The notes under the pieces were generated by a model that was not told the origin of the DNA, ran no database searches, and saw nothing but the letters and a program-made list of their open reading frames with translations. A stretch of DNA of 32,486 nucleotides from an uncultured Streptococcus sp. (GTDB lineage Bacteria > Bacillota > Bacilli > Lactobacillales > Streptococcaceae): positions 1-32,486 of the forward strand of contig CAMBAD010000017.1 of the NCBI GenBank assembly GCA_945864085.1. The letters run 5' to 3'. Positions 16,740 through 24,996 of this stretch are shown piece by piece (positions within the stretch are counted from its first letter, which is position 1; each line of letters opens with the position of its first letter). The translations under genes and the position numbers were made by a program.

Positions 16740-17581
16740 TATTTATATTTTTCCTCTAATTTACTCATCCAAAGGCCTAACCAAACCCCTAGACCAAATA
16801 GGACTAAAGCCGCCAGCCAAGTACCAATTCCAGCATTAGCATAGGATATGGCTTCTTCATTGCCTGGCTGCGGAATGAGAATCAAGATGGTAGAAGAGAG
16901 GACGATTCCGATGATGAAATGGTAAACCCGTGAATGATAGACCTTAAGCGCATAATCCATGGCCTTTGAAAAAGCAACCATGGCCAGAAGACCACCAAGG
17001 GCAATCGGTAAAAAGGTGCCAAACAGGTCCAAGGATTTGAAACCATTGAGCATAGGAGTGTAAATCCCCAAGAGTAAGAGCAGGTTTGACGGGCTAAGGC
17101 CTGGGACGAGAATACCCAAGGCAATCAAGGCTCCAGCCAGAACAAAGCTGGCAAATCCCGCAGGTAAAGTACCTACCAAATTCCCTAAATTATAAAGCAG
17201 AACACCTGAAATAATAAAGGTAGCAACGAGCCAGACAATATCGATAGTATCGCGTTGGCTTTTCTGAGTGGATTCTTTCAGCAAGCTAGGGATGGTACCG
17301 ATAATGGCCCCTGCAAAGGCCCAAAGTACAGGCACCTGAAAATGCTTGAGCAAAAATTCTACTGGGAAAGAAAAGAGTGCAATTCCCAAAATTCCCCCGA
17401 TTCCCACAGGGATAAAATAAAGTAGATTATCCTTAAAGTCCTTGCGAATATTAGCCAAAAAGGCAATCAGTCGTTCGTAAATACCTAAAATAGCAGCCAA
17501 GACTCCACCAGATACACCAGGCAAGATGAAACCAAGGGCGATAATCATTCCTTTAATGATTCTTGAAATCCAAGATGACAT
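16739..17581 (-). CDS. DUF368 family polytopic membrane protein
   Basis: This 280-residue protein has about eight to nine transmembrane helices and the DUF368 hallmarks: an N-terminal GFILPGVSGGVLAAILGIYERLI and a second, related copy LGILVPGLSPSNLLLLLGIYTPM in the middle, reflecting inverted-repeat topology. DUF368 proteins have been linked to undecaprenyl-phosphate recycling (PopT-type flippases), so a role in returning the cell-wall lipid carrier is plausible. The start at 17581 (MSSWISRI) follows TTGGAGGAATTT; the eight-codon extension to 17605 is rejected. It is the first gene of an operon with ybaK and a histidine phosphatase. Confidence 0.9.
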   Translation of the reverse strand: MSSWISRIIKGMIIALGFILPGVSGGVLAAILGIYERLIAFLANIRKDFKDNLLYFIPVGIGGILGIALFSFPVEFLLKHFQVPVLWAFAGAIIGTIPSLLKESTQKSQRDTIDIVWLVATFIISGVLLYNLGNLVGTLPAGFASFVLAGALIALGILVPGLSPSNLLLLLGIYTPMLNGFKSLDLFGTFLPIALGGLLAMVAFSKAMDYALKVYHSRVYHFIIGIVLSSTILILIPQPGNEEAISYANAGIGTWLAALVLFGLGVWLGLWMSKLEEKYK

Positions 17582-17612
17582 AAATTCCTCCAAATAATAA
17601 TGCAATGTCCCA

Positions 17613-17620
17613 ATTATAGC
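17613..17620 (-). promoter_or_regulatory. Extended -10 promoter of the DUF368 operon
   Basis: TGCTATAAT-type extended -10 on the minus strand (TATAAT at 17618-17613), about 32 bases before the ATG. The -35 is weak. Confidence 0.6.
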
Positions 17621-17641
17621 ACAAGTAGGGGCTTTTGGTCT

Positions 17642-17682
17642 AAAAAAACAAGCTTGAAGGAATATTCTTCCGACAAACTTGC
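17642..17682 (-). terminator. Terminator of thiT
   Basis: On the minus strand CAAGTTTG and CAAGCTTG flank an inner GGAAG/CTTCC hairpin and are followed by TTTTTTT. It lies beyond the repeat element that occupies the thiT 3' region. Confidence 0.8.
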
Positions 17683-17696
17683 TGATAGGAACTTAA

Positions 17697-17829
17697 GAAC
17701 CTGTCTTCAGAGTTCAGTACTTTCATCTAAGGCTAATTTTTCAGCCACTTATCGTTCGTTGATTTCAACATACAGTCAGTATTTCCTCCAAAAACGGATT
17801 CTTCTATAAAAGCACTTTACTTGTGAATT
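17697..17829 (+). repeat. Dispersed inverted-repeat element, copy B
   Basis: A 130-bp element with left end GAACCTGTCTTCAGAGTTCA and right region TATAAAAGCACTTTACTTGTGAAT. The interior (catctaaggctaatttttcagc, then acagtcag) matches copy D at 24687-24825. The outermost right bases have diverged. It sits between thiT and its terminator. Confidence 0.8.
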
Positions 17830-17835
17830 TGATGG

Positions 17836-18384
17836 TTATGGGTGAAAAAAACTAGGACGAACCTTATAGAGCAGGATAAGGAGGGCACAGGCGATGGCAG
17901 TTGAAGGCAGGATATAGCTGATATTGTATTGAAGGGAGTAGAGCCAGACAGGAGTGCCTGCAGGAGCGTAGTCTCCGTAGAAAATAATCCCAGCCAGAAA
18001 GTTTCCTAAAAAGCGGACAGTTCCCCCGACCAGACTGGCCGCTAGAATGGTCAGGCTGGCCTTGGCTAAGTCTTTTTGCTGTCGAAGCACAGAGGCGCAT
18101 ATCCCAGCCAAACCAATGCCAGCATAGGAGAGGGCATAGTCCAGAAAGACCTGGAAAAGATTAAGGAAGTAGCCACCGTAGAAAAGCTGAATCGTTCCGA
18201 CAATGACACCAGATATTATGCCAGTAACTAGGCCGTGACGAAGGGCTAAAATGAGGATTGGCAACATGACCAATGATACCGAACCCCCTTGCGGCATGGT
18301 GAAGAGCGTGAATCGGTCAAAGATGATGGCAATAGCAGAGAAAATGGCGATTTCAGCCATAATACGCAGTTTTGTTTGGGACAT
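17836..18384 (-). CDS. thiT: Thiamine ECF transporter S component
   Basis: ThiT is the membrane-embedded thiamine-binding subunit of the energy-coupling-factor importer; it works with the shared EcfA/A'/T module encoded elsewhere. The 182-residue product has six predicted helices, a first helix rich in small residues (AEIAIFSAIAIIFD, the AxxxA-type surface for EcfT contact), the family motif MPQGGSVSLVMLPI, and LDYALSYAGIGLAG. The TPP riboswitch directly upstream confirms the substrate. The ATG at 18384 follows AAAGGAG. The gene is monocistronic. Confidence 0.96.
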   Translation of the reverse strand: MSQTKLRIMAEIAIFSAIAIIFDRFTLFTMPQGGSVSLVMLPILILALRHGLVTGIISGVIVGTIQLFYGGYFLNLFQVFLDYALSYAGIGLAGICASVLRQQKDLAKASLTILAASLVGGTVRFLGNFLAGIIFYGDYAPAGTPVWLYSLQYNISYILPSTAIACALLILLYKVRPSFFHP

Positions 18385-18390
18385 AAAAAA

Positions 18391-18423
18391 ACTCCTTTTC
18401 TATAAATAACATAGCAAAGAAGT
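18391..18423 (-). promoter_or_regulatory. Possible ribosome-site sequestering hairpin of thiT
   Basis: On the minus strand ACTTCTTT (18423-18416) can pair with AAAGGAGT (18398-18391), with one G-U pair. The latter contains the thiT Shine-Dalgarno. There is no T-run terminator between the aptamer and the start, so the riboswitch more likely controls translation. Inferred by eye only. Confidence 0.5.
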
Positions 18424-18447
18424 CTGATTGGTATATGAAAGTTCATA

Positions 18448-18534
18448 AAACACAATCCCTACGCTAGTCTTACCTAGATCAGGTTCGAGGATTTCGCAAA
18501 ATAGCGATCTCAGCCGAAGCACTCCTTTGTGTAT
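18448..18534 (-). ncRNA. TPP riboswitch (THI element) controlling thiT
   Basis: On the minus strand the aptamer shows the conserved blocks in order: an outer P1 helix (ACACAAAG / ATTGTGT), GGAGTGC, CTGAGAT, then CGAACCTGATCT, and AGCGTAGGGA. These are the canonical thi-box elements; TPP binding lowers thiT expression. The aptamer ends about 64 nt before the thiT start. A TATAAT promoter box (18547-18542, minus) lies just upstream. Confidence 0.97.
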
Positions 18535-18561
18535 CTATTAAATTATAGTTAGTGTATCATA

Positions 18562-19416
18562 TTATTCAGGAACTGTAAACAATTTTTGATAAATTTGATT
18601 TGGATCTTTGAGGGTAGTAATGATGTTTAAATCCAAATGGTGGGCAAAGCCATTGACATAGCCTCGCGAGGTATACTGGTGGAGGTCATAGTCCAAATCC
18701 GTATTCGGAGCAGCGTTGTAATAACCAGAGTCGTCACCATAAGTAGGAATCCAAATAGCGTCAAACTTATCTACATTGATACTGTGATCTTCCATGAAAT
18801 AGGTTCCGACATAAATGCCGATATTTTCAGCGCCCAGTGTTTCCAATTCCTGACGAAAGGCTTCCACTCCAGCGTTCATATCGCTCATGGTGTATTCTTC
18901 CACATCTAGCCAGTAGAAGGTTGGCTTGTATTTGTTGGCAGCCTTGTAGAAGCTGCGCGCCTCTTCCTTCATAGACTGAATGCTATTGCCAGTGACATAG
19001 GCATAGACTGCTACGGGAATGTTACGGGCCTGAAACTCCTTGATATGGGTATCGAAGGCCTTGTCCAAACCATTTTTATCTGTCGCAGTATTCTCACTTT
19101 TGGTATGAGAGCCACTTTGAATACGGACAATGGCACCAGAAATATTAGAGCTGAGGGTATCATAATCTATTTCTGAGGGACGTTGCCAGGCAGAGACATC
19201 AATAATCGGCTTCATTTCCAAGGCATTTTCAATATAGTAGACTTCCTTGGTGCTGGATTGCTGGGTCTGGTCACTGCTGGTGGTCTGTGTACTTGTTTCC
19301 TGTTCTTGTGCAGTAGTTTGTCTGGTTGCTTCTCCCTTTTGTCCCCACATATAGAGTAGGATGAAAAGAGGGAGGAAGAAACCGATTACAAATATGCGTG
19401 CTATTCTCTTTCTCAT
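18562..19416 (-). CDS. GH25-family muramidase, membrane-anchored
   Basis: GH25 enzymes cleave the MurNAc-GlcNAc bond of peptidoglycan. The 284-residue protein has a basic start, one hydrophobic helix (about residues 8-24), a Ser/Thr/Gln-rich linker (29-56) and a GH25 barrel starting PIIDVSAWQ with Asp73. The catalytic acid is expected in YWLDVEE (Asp171, Glu173). It ends at LNIITTLKDP without cell-wall-binding repeats, so it is probably held at the outer membrane face. The ATG at 19416 is the natural start of the signal anchor, but it has no Shine-Dalgarno and lies eight bases after a TAAAAT box. An in-frame TTG at 19446 would start upstream of that promoter and also lacks a ribosome site. 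Confidence 0.88.
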   Translation of the reverse strand: MRKRIARIFVIGFFLPLFILLYMWGQKGEATRQTTAQEQETSTQTTSSDQTQQSSTKEVYYIENALEMKPIIDVSAWQRPSEIDYDTLSSNISGAIVRIQSGSHTKSENTATDKNGLDKAFDTHIKEFQARNIPVAVYAYVTGNSIQSMKEEARSFYKAANKYKPTFYWLDVEEYTMSDMNAGVEAFRQELETLGAENIGIYVGTYFMEDHSINVDKFDAIWIPTYGDDSGYYNAAPNTDLDYDLHQYTSRGYVNGFAHHLDLNIITTLKDPNQIYQKLFTVPE

Positions 19417-19424
19417 CGAAGAAT

Positions 19425-19453
19425 ATTTTATCGTAAAATGTCTCAAAAATCAA
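19425..19453 (-). promoter_or_regulatory. Promoter placed for a leaderless muramidase mRNA
   Basis: On the minus strand TTGATT, a 17-bp spacer and TAAAAT (19430-19425) are followed by eight bases and then the ATG at 19416, so transcription would start at or near the start codon. Confidence 0.5.
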
Positions 19454-19545
19454 AAAAATAAGTCGATTTTTGGGAAAAAATGATAGCCCTTTCTTGACTT
19501 ATCAAATGGAAAAAGGTAGGCTAGATAAGGGGAGAATAGGTTTCT

Positions 19546-20040
19546 ATGTCATTTTCTAGCAAGCGCTTGGCCAGGATTGTCATCTTGTCGGCCTTGGCGG
19601 TGGTTTTAAGAGTTATTTTTGGTGCCTTTCCAAACATCAAGCCATTGACAGACATGTTTTTAGTGGCGGTGTCTTACTTAGGTTTAATGGATGCGGTGGT
19701 TCTGATGGCGGTTACGATGGTTGTCAGCGGACTGCTATTTGGCTTTGGACCAGTAGTACTCTGGCAGGTGCTTTCTTATGGAGTAGCCCTGTTTGTCTGG
19801 CGAAGCTTTGTCAGTTCCAGCATTGCTTCCGAGCGTCTTTCCCTGCCTTATCAATCCCTACTGGCAGGCCTGTCAGTCTTCCTCTATGGCTTTGTTATCA
19901 GTCTGTTAGTAGCCACGCAATTTGGCACCCATCCCTTGATTTTTTGGGTTAATGGCTTGAGTTTTGATTGCTTGCATGCGGTTTCGACAGTTATCTTTTA
20001 TCCCTTTGTAGAACAATTATTTAGGAGATTTTTGAAATGA
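19546..20040 (+). CDS. ECF transporter S component, unknown vitamin or cofactor
   Basis: This 164-residue membrane protein has five to six predicted helices. The N-terminus (SKRLARIVILSALAVVLRVIFGAFPNIKPLTDMFLVAVSYLG) resembles ECF substrate-binding subunits, with small residues in helix 1 for docking on EcfT and a P-N-I-K-P-x-T-D-M segment before helix 2. It overlaps the next gene, a DUF4430 lipoprotein, by four bases (ATGA). DUF4430 (transcobalamin-like) domains beside S components suggest corrinoid capture in other Firmicutes, so a cobalamin-type ligand is a hypothesis. No riboswitch that would name the ligand is visible upstream. Confidence 0.78.
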   Translation: MSFSSKRLARIVILSALAVVLRVIFGAFPNIKPLTDMFLVAVSYLGLMDAVVLMAVTMVVSGLLFGFGPVVLWQVLSYGVALFVWRSFVSSSIASERLSLPYQSLLAGLSVFLYGFVISLLVATQFGTHPLIFWVNGLSFDCLHAVSTVIFYPFVEQLFRRFLK

Positions 20041-20402
20041 AAAAAATAGGATTTATCTTTCTACTATGCCTTAGCTTTGTTTTAGGTGCCTGCGGGCAGA
20101 CCAATCAGGAGACTAGCGGTGAGACTGCCACTGCAACCCTAGAAATCCGTAGCGAGACTTCTTCTGAGAAGCAGGAGGTGACCTTTGAAGTAGGGGACAC
20201 AGTCATGGACCTCTTGGAAGAATATCACACAGTGGAAGAAGAGAGTGGGATGGTAACAGCCATCGACGGTGTCAGCCAAGACCCTGCAAGTCAGACCTAC
20301 TGGATGTATAAGGTGAATGGTCAGTTGGCAGAAAAAGGTGCCAGCGAGTTATTGGTTCAGTCAGGCGATCAGATTGAATTTTATCTTGAAACGTTTGAAT
20401 AG
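20037..20402 (+). CDS. DUF4430-domain lipoprotein
   Basis: This 121-residue protein has a short signal peptide with lipobox LGAC (Cys19 or so), then a low-complexity linker, then one DUF4430 domain (about residues 36-121). The domain shows FEVGDTVMDLLEEY, then YWMYKVNGQLAEKGASELLVQSGDQIEF, the family's Y-W-x-Y-x-V-N-G and G-D-x-I-E motifs. It should sit on the outer membrane face. The four-base overlap with the S-component gene implies co-translation and a joint role, probably presenting a ligand to the transporter. Confidence 0.85.
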   Translation: MKKIGFIFLLCLSFVLGACGQTNQETSGETATATLEIRSETSSEKQEVTFEVGDTVMDLLEEYHTVEEESGMVTAIDGVSQDPASQTYWMYKVNGQLAEKGASELLVQSGDQIEFYLETFE

Positions 20403-20429
20403 GTTCGTGTGTTGAATTACACTAAGAAT

Positions 20430-20490
20430 GAATTCACAAGTAAAGTGCTTTTATAATGGAAGTGCTGAACTGTGAATATAGGTTCTAAAA
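20430..20490 (-). repeat. Dispersed inverted-repeat element, copy C, internally deleted
   Basis: Read on the minus strand it is TTTTAGAACCTATATTCACAG, a short stretch, then TATAAAAGCACTTTACTTGTGAATTC. Both ends of the family are present but about 80 bp of interior is missing compared with copy D. Its terminal inverted repeats are intact, so it could fold into one hairpin. Confidence 0.8.
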
Positions 20491-20499
20491 AATACTGAT

Positions 20500-20535
20500 G
20501 AGAGTGTCTGGGCTTGCCCAGCCTCTTTCTTTTTA
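20500..20535 (+). terminator. Terminator after the DUF4430 gene
   Basis: GAG...CTGGGC-TTG-CCCAG...CTC hairpin followed by TTTCTTTTTATC. Confidence 0.75.
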
Positions 20536-20594
20536 TCCCACCCTGCCCACGGTTTTCATCAATTTGGCAATCAGGTCAGACAAAATCCTACAAA

Positions 20595-20617
20595 GTATGC
20601 TATAATAGTAGGCATAC
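20595..20617 (+). promoter_or_regulatory. Promoter of the ftsW-like gene, with flanking inverted repeat
   Basis: An extended -10, TGCTATAAT (TATAAT 20601-20606), is framed by GTATGC (20595-20600) and GCATAC (20612-20617). The six-base inverted repeat straddles the -10, a position suited to a repressor, though it may be chance. The -35 is weak. Confidence 0.55.
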
Positions 20618-20639
20618 TCAAAAGAAGGTTGGAACAGTC

Positions 20640-21854
20640 ATGAAGATTGATAAGCGGCACCTGCTGAATTATTCTGTACTCTTGCCCTATCTGATATTAT
20701 CCATTGTTGGGCTAGTGATGGTGTATTCAACAACCAGTGCCTCCCAGATAGTGCAGGGGAAGGACCCTTTTCGGAGTTTTATTAGCCAGGTGGCCTTCTG
20801 GATTATCAGTATAGTAGCCATCTTCATCATCTATCGGATGAAAATCAGTTTTTTGCGCAAAAAGGGCTTGATTAATACGGTTATTGCGATTGAGATTTTT
20901 CTCTTAATCCTAGCGCGTTTCTTTGAACCAGTTAACGGTGCCCATGGCTGGATACCCTTGCCAGGGTTAGGAACTTTGCAGCCAGCCGAATACCTCAAAT
21001 TGATTGTTGTGTGGTACCTGGCCTACCAGTTTGAGCAACGCCAGGATGAAATCAGGACCTATGACTATCTGGCCTTAATCAAGGGCAAATGGATTCCGCG
21101 GGAGTTCACAGATTGGAGAATAATCACTCTCTTTCTGTTATTTTTGGTGGCCAGTCTTCCAGATTTGGGAAATGCAACCATCATCGCTTTGATTATGGCT
21201 GTGATGATTGGTGTCAGTGGTATCGGCTATCGGTGGTTTTCTGCCACCCTTGTGGGCCTAGTGGTCAGTTCCTATCTCCTTCTAGGCTCAATCAGCCTTC
21301 TGGGAGTAGAAGTAGTGGAGAAAATTCCCCTATTTGGCTATGTCGCACGACGCTTCTCAGCTTACTTTGATCCCTTTAAAAATGCAACAGCGTCAGGTTT
21401 GCAGCTGGCCCATTCCTACTATGCCATGAGTAACGGTGGCTGGTTGGGACGTGGCTTGGGTAATTCAGTCGAAAAAAATGGCTACCTGCCTGAAGCCCAC
21501 ACGGACTTTGCCTTTTCCATTGTTATTGAGGAATTGGGCTATGTGGGTGCCAGTTTGATTCTCAGTCTCCTATTCTTTTTGATTATCCGTATTATTATCA
21601 TTGGAGTTCGGGCAAGGGATCCCTTTAATGCCATGGTGGCCTTAGGGGTGGCTGGCATGTTGTTGATTCAGACATTTATTAACGTCGGCGGTGTTACTGG
21701 CTTAATCCCAGCGACCGGAGTAACCTTCCCCTTCCTATCACAAGGGGGATCGAGTTTGCTCATTATTTCCATTGGTATCGGCTTTGTGCTTAATATTGAC
21801 GCAACCGAAAAACGCCACTTGCTCCAAGAAGAACTCAATCAACCAGTGTCTTAG
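20640..21854 (+). CDS. ftsW: FtsW/RodA/SpoVE-family peptidoglycan glycosyltransferase, probably FtsW
   Basis: SEDS proteins polymerise lipid II into glycan strands; FtsW does this at the division septum with a partner class B penicillin-binding protein. The 404-residue product has about ten transmembrane helices and the SEDS hallmarks: VMVYSTTSA in helix 1, NGAHGWIPLPGLGTLQPAEYLK, SLPDLGNATII, a catalytic-loop region near YFDPFKNATASGLQLAHSYYAMSNGGWLGRGLG, and SQGGSSLLIISIGIGFVLN at the end. The ATG at 20640 is chosen; the 42-codon extension upstream crosses a terminator and the promoter. It is followed 21 bases later by ppc. FtsW rather than RodA is by gene context and overall look. Confidence 0.9.
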   Translation: MKIDKRHLLNYSVLLPYLILSIVGLVMVYSTTSASQIVQGKDPFRSFISQVAFWIISIVAIFIIYRMKISFLRKKGLINTVIAIEIFLLILARFFEPVNGAHGWIPLPGLGTLQPAEYLKLIVVWYLAYQFEQRQDEIRTYDYLALIKGKWIPREFTDWRIITLFLLFLVASLPDLGNATIIALIMAVMIGVSGIGYRWFSATLVGLVVSSYLLLGSISLLGVEVVEKIPLFGYVARRFSAYFDPFKNATASGLQLAHSYYAMSNGGWLGRGLGNSVEKNGYLPEAHTDFAFSIVIEELGYVGASLILSLLFFLIIRIIIIGVRARDPFNAMVALGVAGMLLIQTFINVGGVTGLIPATGVTFPFLSQGGSSLLIISIGIGFVLNIDATEKRHLLQEELNQPVS

Positions 21855-21875
21855 ATAGAAAAAATGAGGTAGAAC

Positions 21876-24572
21876 ATGGCTATCAAGAAATTAGAAAACT
21901 ACAACAACAAAGAAGCCATCCGTGAAGAGGTGGACATTCTAACCGCTGTCCTACAGGATGTGGCTCGTCAGATGATGTCGGAGGAGACTTTTGACATCAT
22001 CAATAAATTATCAGACCTGTCCGTCAATGATGATTATCACCAGTTGATAGAGATTATTGACAAGTTGACCAATGATGATTTAGCGATTATTTCACGCTAT
22101 TTTGCTGTCTTGCCACTCTTAATCAATATCTCAGAAGATGTGGACTTGGCCTATGAAATCAATCATCAAAACAACATTGACCACGATTACCTAGGGAAAA
22201 TTTCTACAACGATTGATATGGTTGCCAAGCATGAGAATGCGGCAGAGATTTTAGAAAAATTGAATGTCGTACCTGTCTTAACAGCCCATCCGACCCAGGT
22301 CCAACGCCAGTCTATGCTGGACCTGACCAAGCACATTCACGAATTGCTCCGTCGCTACCGAGATGTTCGAATGGGGCTGCTCAACAAGACAAAATGGGAA
22401 GACGAACTCCGTTGCTATATCGAAATCATCATGCAGACAGAGATGATTCGTGAGAAAAAGTTAAAGGTCACCAATGAAATCACCAACGTGATGGACTACT
22501 ACAACAGTTCCTTTATCAAGGCAGTGACAAAGCTGCAGCGTGAGTACAAGCGACTGGCTGCGGAAAAAGGTATTGTCTTAGACAATCCGCGTCCGATTAC
22601 GATGGGAATGTGGATCGGCGGAGACCGTGATGGAAATCCGTTTGTTACAGCTGAAACCTTGAAATTATCAGCCTTGACCCAGTGCGAAGTCATCATGAAC
22701 TACTATGATGAGCAACTGTTCAAACTGTATCGGAACTTCTCCCTATCAACTACCATTGTCAAGGTCAGTCCAGCGGTTCAGGCCCTAGCAGACTTATCAG
22801 AAGATTCGTCCGTTTATCGTGAGCATGAGCCCTATCGTCGTGCCTTCCATTATATCCAGATGAAACTTGCCAATACTCGGGATTACTTGGTTAAAAACCA
22901 GCCTGCAGAGGTTCGCTATGCGAATGTAGGTGAATTTAAGGCAGACTTGTTGGCTATTAAACAATCTCTGGAAGAAAACAGGGCAGCAGCTCTTATAAAA
23001 GGTGATTTGACAGAACTTTTGGATGCGATTGAAGCCTTTGGTTTCTATCTTGCCAGCATTGATATGCGCCAAGATTCCTCTATTCATGAAGCCAGTGTGG
23101 CAGAACTGCTGGCCTCTGCTCGTATTGTAGAGGATTATTCAAGTCTGTCAGAAGAGGCAAAATGCCATGTCCTTTTGAAGCAGTTGGAGAAAGATCCGCG
23201 TATCCTGTCTGCAACTCATGTAGCTAAGTCCGAACAGTTGGAAAAAGAGTTGGCTATTTTTGCGGCAGCACGAGAATTGAAGGATAAGCTGGGAGAAGAG
23301 GTTATCAAACAGCACATTATTTCTCATTCTGAGAGCGTGTCGGACCTGCTGGAATTGGCTGTCTTGCTCAAAGAGGTAGGCTTGGTGGATACGGAGAAGG
23401 CGCGTGTGCAGATTGTTCCGCTATTCGAAACGATAGAGGATTTGGACAATGCCGCTGCCATCATGCGTCAGTACCTCCAACTGGCTCTGGCCAAGCGTTG
23501 GATAGCAGGGAATGGTTACTACCAAGAAATCATGTTGGGTTACTCGGATTCGAATAAAGATGGCGGTTACCTGTCATCTGGCTGGACCCTCTATAAGGCC
23601 CAAAATGAATTGACCAAGATTGGTCAAGAAAATGGTGTCAACATCACCTTCTTCCACGGCCGTGGCGGAACAGTGGGACGCGGTGGCGGACCATCTTATG
23701 ACGCTATCACCTCGCAACCCTTCGGTTCTATCAAGGACCGTATCCGACTGACCGAGCAAGGTGAGGTCATTGGTAACAAATACGGAAACAAGGACGCAGC
23801 CTACTACAACCTTGAAATGCTTGTTTCAGCGACATTGGACCGTATGGTTACCCAAATGATTGCTGATCCGAACCAGATTGATGACTACCGTGAAACCATG
23901 GACGAGATTGTTGCAGACAGTTATCATATCTACCGTGACCTGGTTTTCAATAATCCACATTTCTATGATTATTTCTTTGCGGCTAGCCCCATTCGAGAAG
24001 TGTCCAGTCTCAATATCGGCTCGCGTCCGGCAGCCCGTAAAACCATCACAGAAATCGGTGGTCTGCGTGCGATTCCTTGGGTATTTTCTTGGTCACAAAA
24101 CCGTGTCATGCTACCAGGCTGGTACGGTGTTGGTTCAAGCTTTAAGCGGTACATCGACAAGGCACCAGAAAACTTGAGCAAGCTACAGAACATGTATGAA
24201 TCATGGCCATTCTTCCGCTCGCTCTTGTCCAATGTGGATATGGTCTTATCCAAGTCCAATATGAACATTGCCTTTGAATATGCCAAGATGTGCGAAAATG
24301 AAGAGGTGCGTGCCATTTTCCATACGATTTTGGATGAATGGCAGCTGACCAAGGACATGATTCTATCCATTGAGCAAAATGAGGAATTGTTGGCGGAATT
24401 GCCATTCCTCAAAGCCAGTCTGGACTATCGCATGCCTTACTTTAACATCCTAAATTATATCCAGATTGAACTGATTAACCGCCTCCGTCGCGGAGAACTC
24501 AGTAAAGAACAAGAAAGCCTCATCCACATTACCATAAACGGTGTGGCAACAGGTCTGCGAAATTCGGGATAA
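21876..24572 (+). CDS. ppc: Phosphoenolpyruvate carboxylase
   Basis: PEPC fixes bicarbonate onto phosphoenolpyruvate to make oxaloacetate, feeding aspartate synthesis in organisms with an incomplete TCA cycle. The 898-residue protein is close to the usual bacterial length. Catalytic landmarks are present: [14 protein letters not shown] with the essential histidine, [11 protein letters not shown], the glycine-rich [14 protein letters not shown] loop, and [22 protein letters not shown]. It ends [11 protein letters not shown], where the family usually has an xNTG C-terminus. It is probably co-transcribed with the ftsW-like gene and ends at a strong terminator. Confidence 0.98.
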   Translation: MAIKKLENYNNKEAIREEVDILTAVLQDVARQMMSEETFDIINKLSDLSVNDDYHQLIEIIDKLTNDDLAIISRYFAVLPLLINISEDVDLAYEINHQNNIDHDYLGKISTTIDMVAKHENAAEILEKLNVVPVLTAHPTQVQRQSMLDLTKHIHELLRRYRDVRMGLLNKTKWEDELRCYIEIIMQTEMIREKKLKVTNEITNVMDYYNSSFIKAVTKLQREYKRLAAEKGIVLDNPRPITMGMWIGGDRDGNPFVTAETLKLSALTQCEVIMNYYDEQLFKLYRNFSLSTTIVKVSPAVQALADLSEDSSVYREHEPYRRAFHYIQMKLANTRDYLVKNQPAEVRYANVGEFKADLLAIKQSLEENRAAALIKGDLTELLDAIEAFGFYLASIDMRQDSSIHEASVAELLASARIVEDYSSLSEEAKCHVLLKQLEKDPRILSATHVAKSEQLEKELAIFAAARELKDKLGEEVIKQHIISHSESVSDLLELAVLLKEVGLVDTEKARVQIVPLFETIEDLDNAAAIMRQYLQLALAKRWIAGNGYYQEIMLGYSDSNKDGGYLSSGWTLYKAQNELTKIGQENGVNITFFHGRGGTVGRGGGPSYDAITSQPFGSIKDRIRLTEQGEVIGNKYGNKDAAYYNLEMLVSATLDRMVTQMIADPNQIDDYRETMDEIVADSYHIYRDLVFNNPHFYDYFFAASPIREVSSLNIGSRPAARKTITEIGGLRAIPWVFSWSQNRVMLPGWYGVGSSFKRYIDKAPENLSKLQNMYESWPFFRSLLSNVDMVLSKSNMNIAFEYAKMCENEEVRAIFHTILDEWQLTKDMILSIEQNEELLAELPFLKASLDYRMPYFNILNYIQIELINRLRRGELSKEQESLIHITINGVATGLRNSG

Positions 24573-24583
24573 TAGACAATTCA

Positions 24584-24615
24584 GAGGTTGGGCCGAGGTC
24601 CAACCTCGCTTTTTG
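24584..24615 (+). terminator. Terminator of ppc
   Basis: GAGGTTGG (24584-24591) pairs with CCAACCTC (24600-24607), followed by GCTTTTT. Confidence 0.88.
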
Positions 24616-24686
24616 GGCCATTTTCCGTTTGTGTCATCGTTATTATCCAAGTGCGCGGGCTCATCTTTCATTAAATAATGGAGTAG

Positions 24687-24829
24687 GAATCTGTATTCAC
24701 AGTTCAACACATCCATCTAAGGCTAGTTTTCAGCTCCTTATCGTCAAAATACAGTCAAAAAACGATCTTGATTGGTGAAAAACGAACCCTTCTATAAAAA
24801 GCGCTTTACTTGTGAATCCAGGTTCTAAA
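24687..24829 (+). repeat. Dispersed inverted-repeat element, copy D, most complete
   Basis: A 139-bp element. The left end GAATCTGTATTCACAG and right end CTTGTGAATCCAGGTTC are imperfect inverted repeats. Interior landmarks (catctaaggctagttttcagc, acagtcaa, ttctataaaaagcgcttta) match copy B. It lies between ppc and the sigma-factor gene. The remaining sequence to about 24945 has no recognisable feature. Confidence 0.85.
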
Positions 24830-24945
24830 ACCGTGGATAATTCTTTTATGCTTGGTGTTCATGGAGTATCTGCTTGTCCGAACCGTTGCTTGCTGCATTT
24901 TTATTGCTTCTTTAGCCAATAATAGAGTAGAATTATTAAAAAGAG

Positions 24946-24971
24946 TGTAACCAAATTCAATTTCATTCGTT
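24946..24971 (+). promoter_or_regulatory. Candidate ECF-type autoregulated promoter
   Basis: TGTAAC (24946-24951), a 16-base spacer and CGTT (24968-24971). This resembles the TGCAAC / CGTC pattern of Bacillus sigma-M-class ECF promoters, with an AAC core at -35 and CGT at -10. Transcription would begin a few bases before the GGGAGGGG ribosome site of the sigma gene. A sigma-A reading (TATAGT at 24971) has no good -35. Confidence 0.6.
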
Positions 24972-24996
24972 ATAGTTATGAAGGGAGGGGAAAAGC

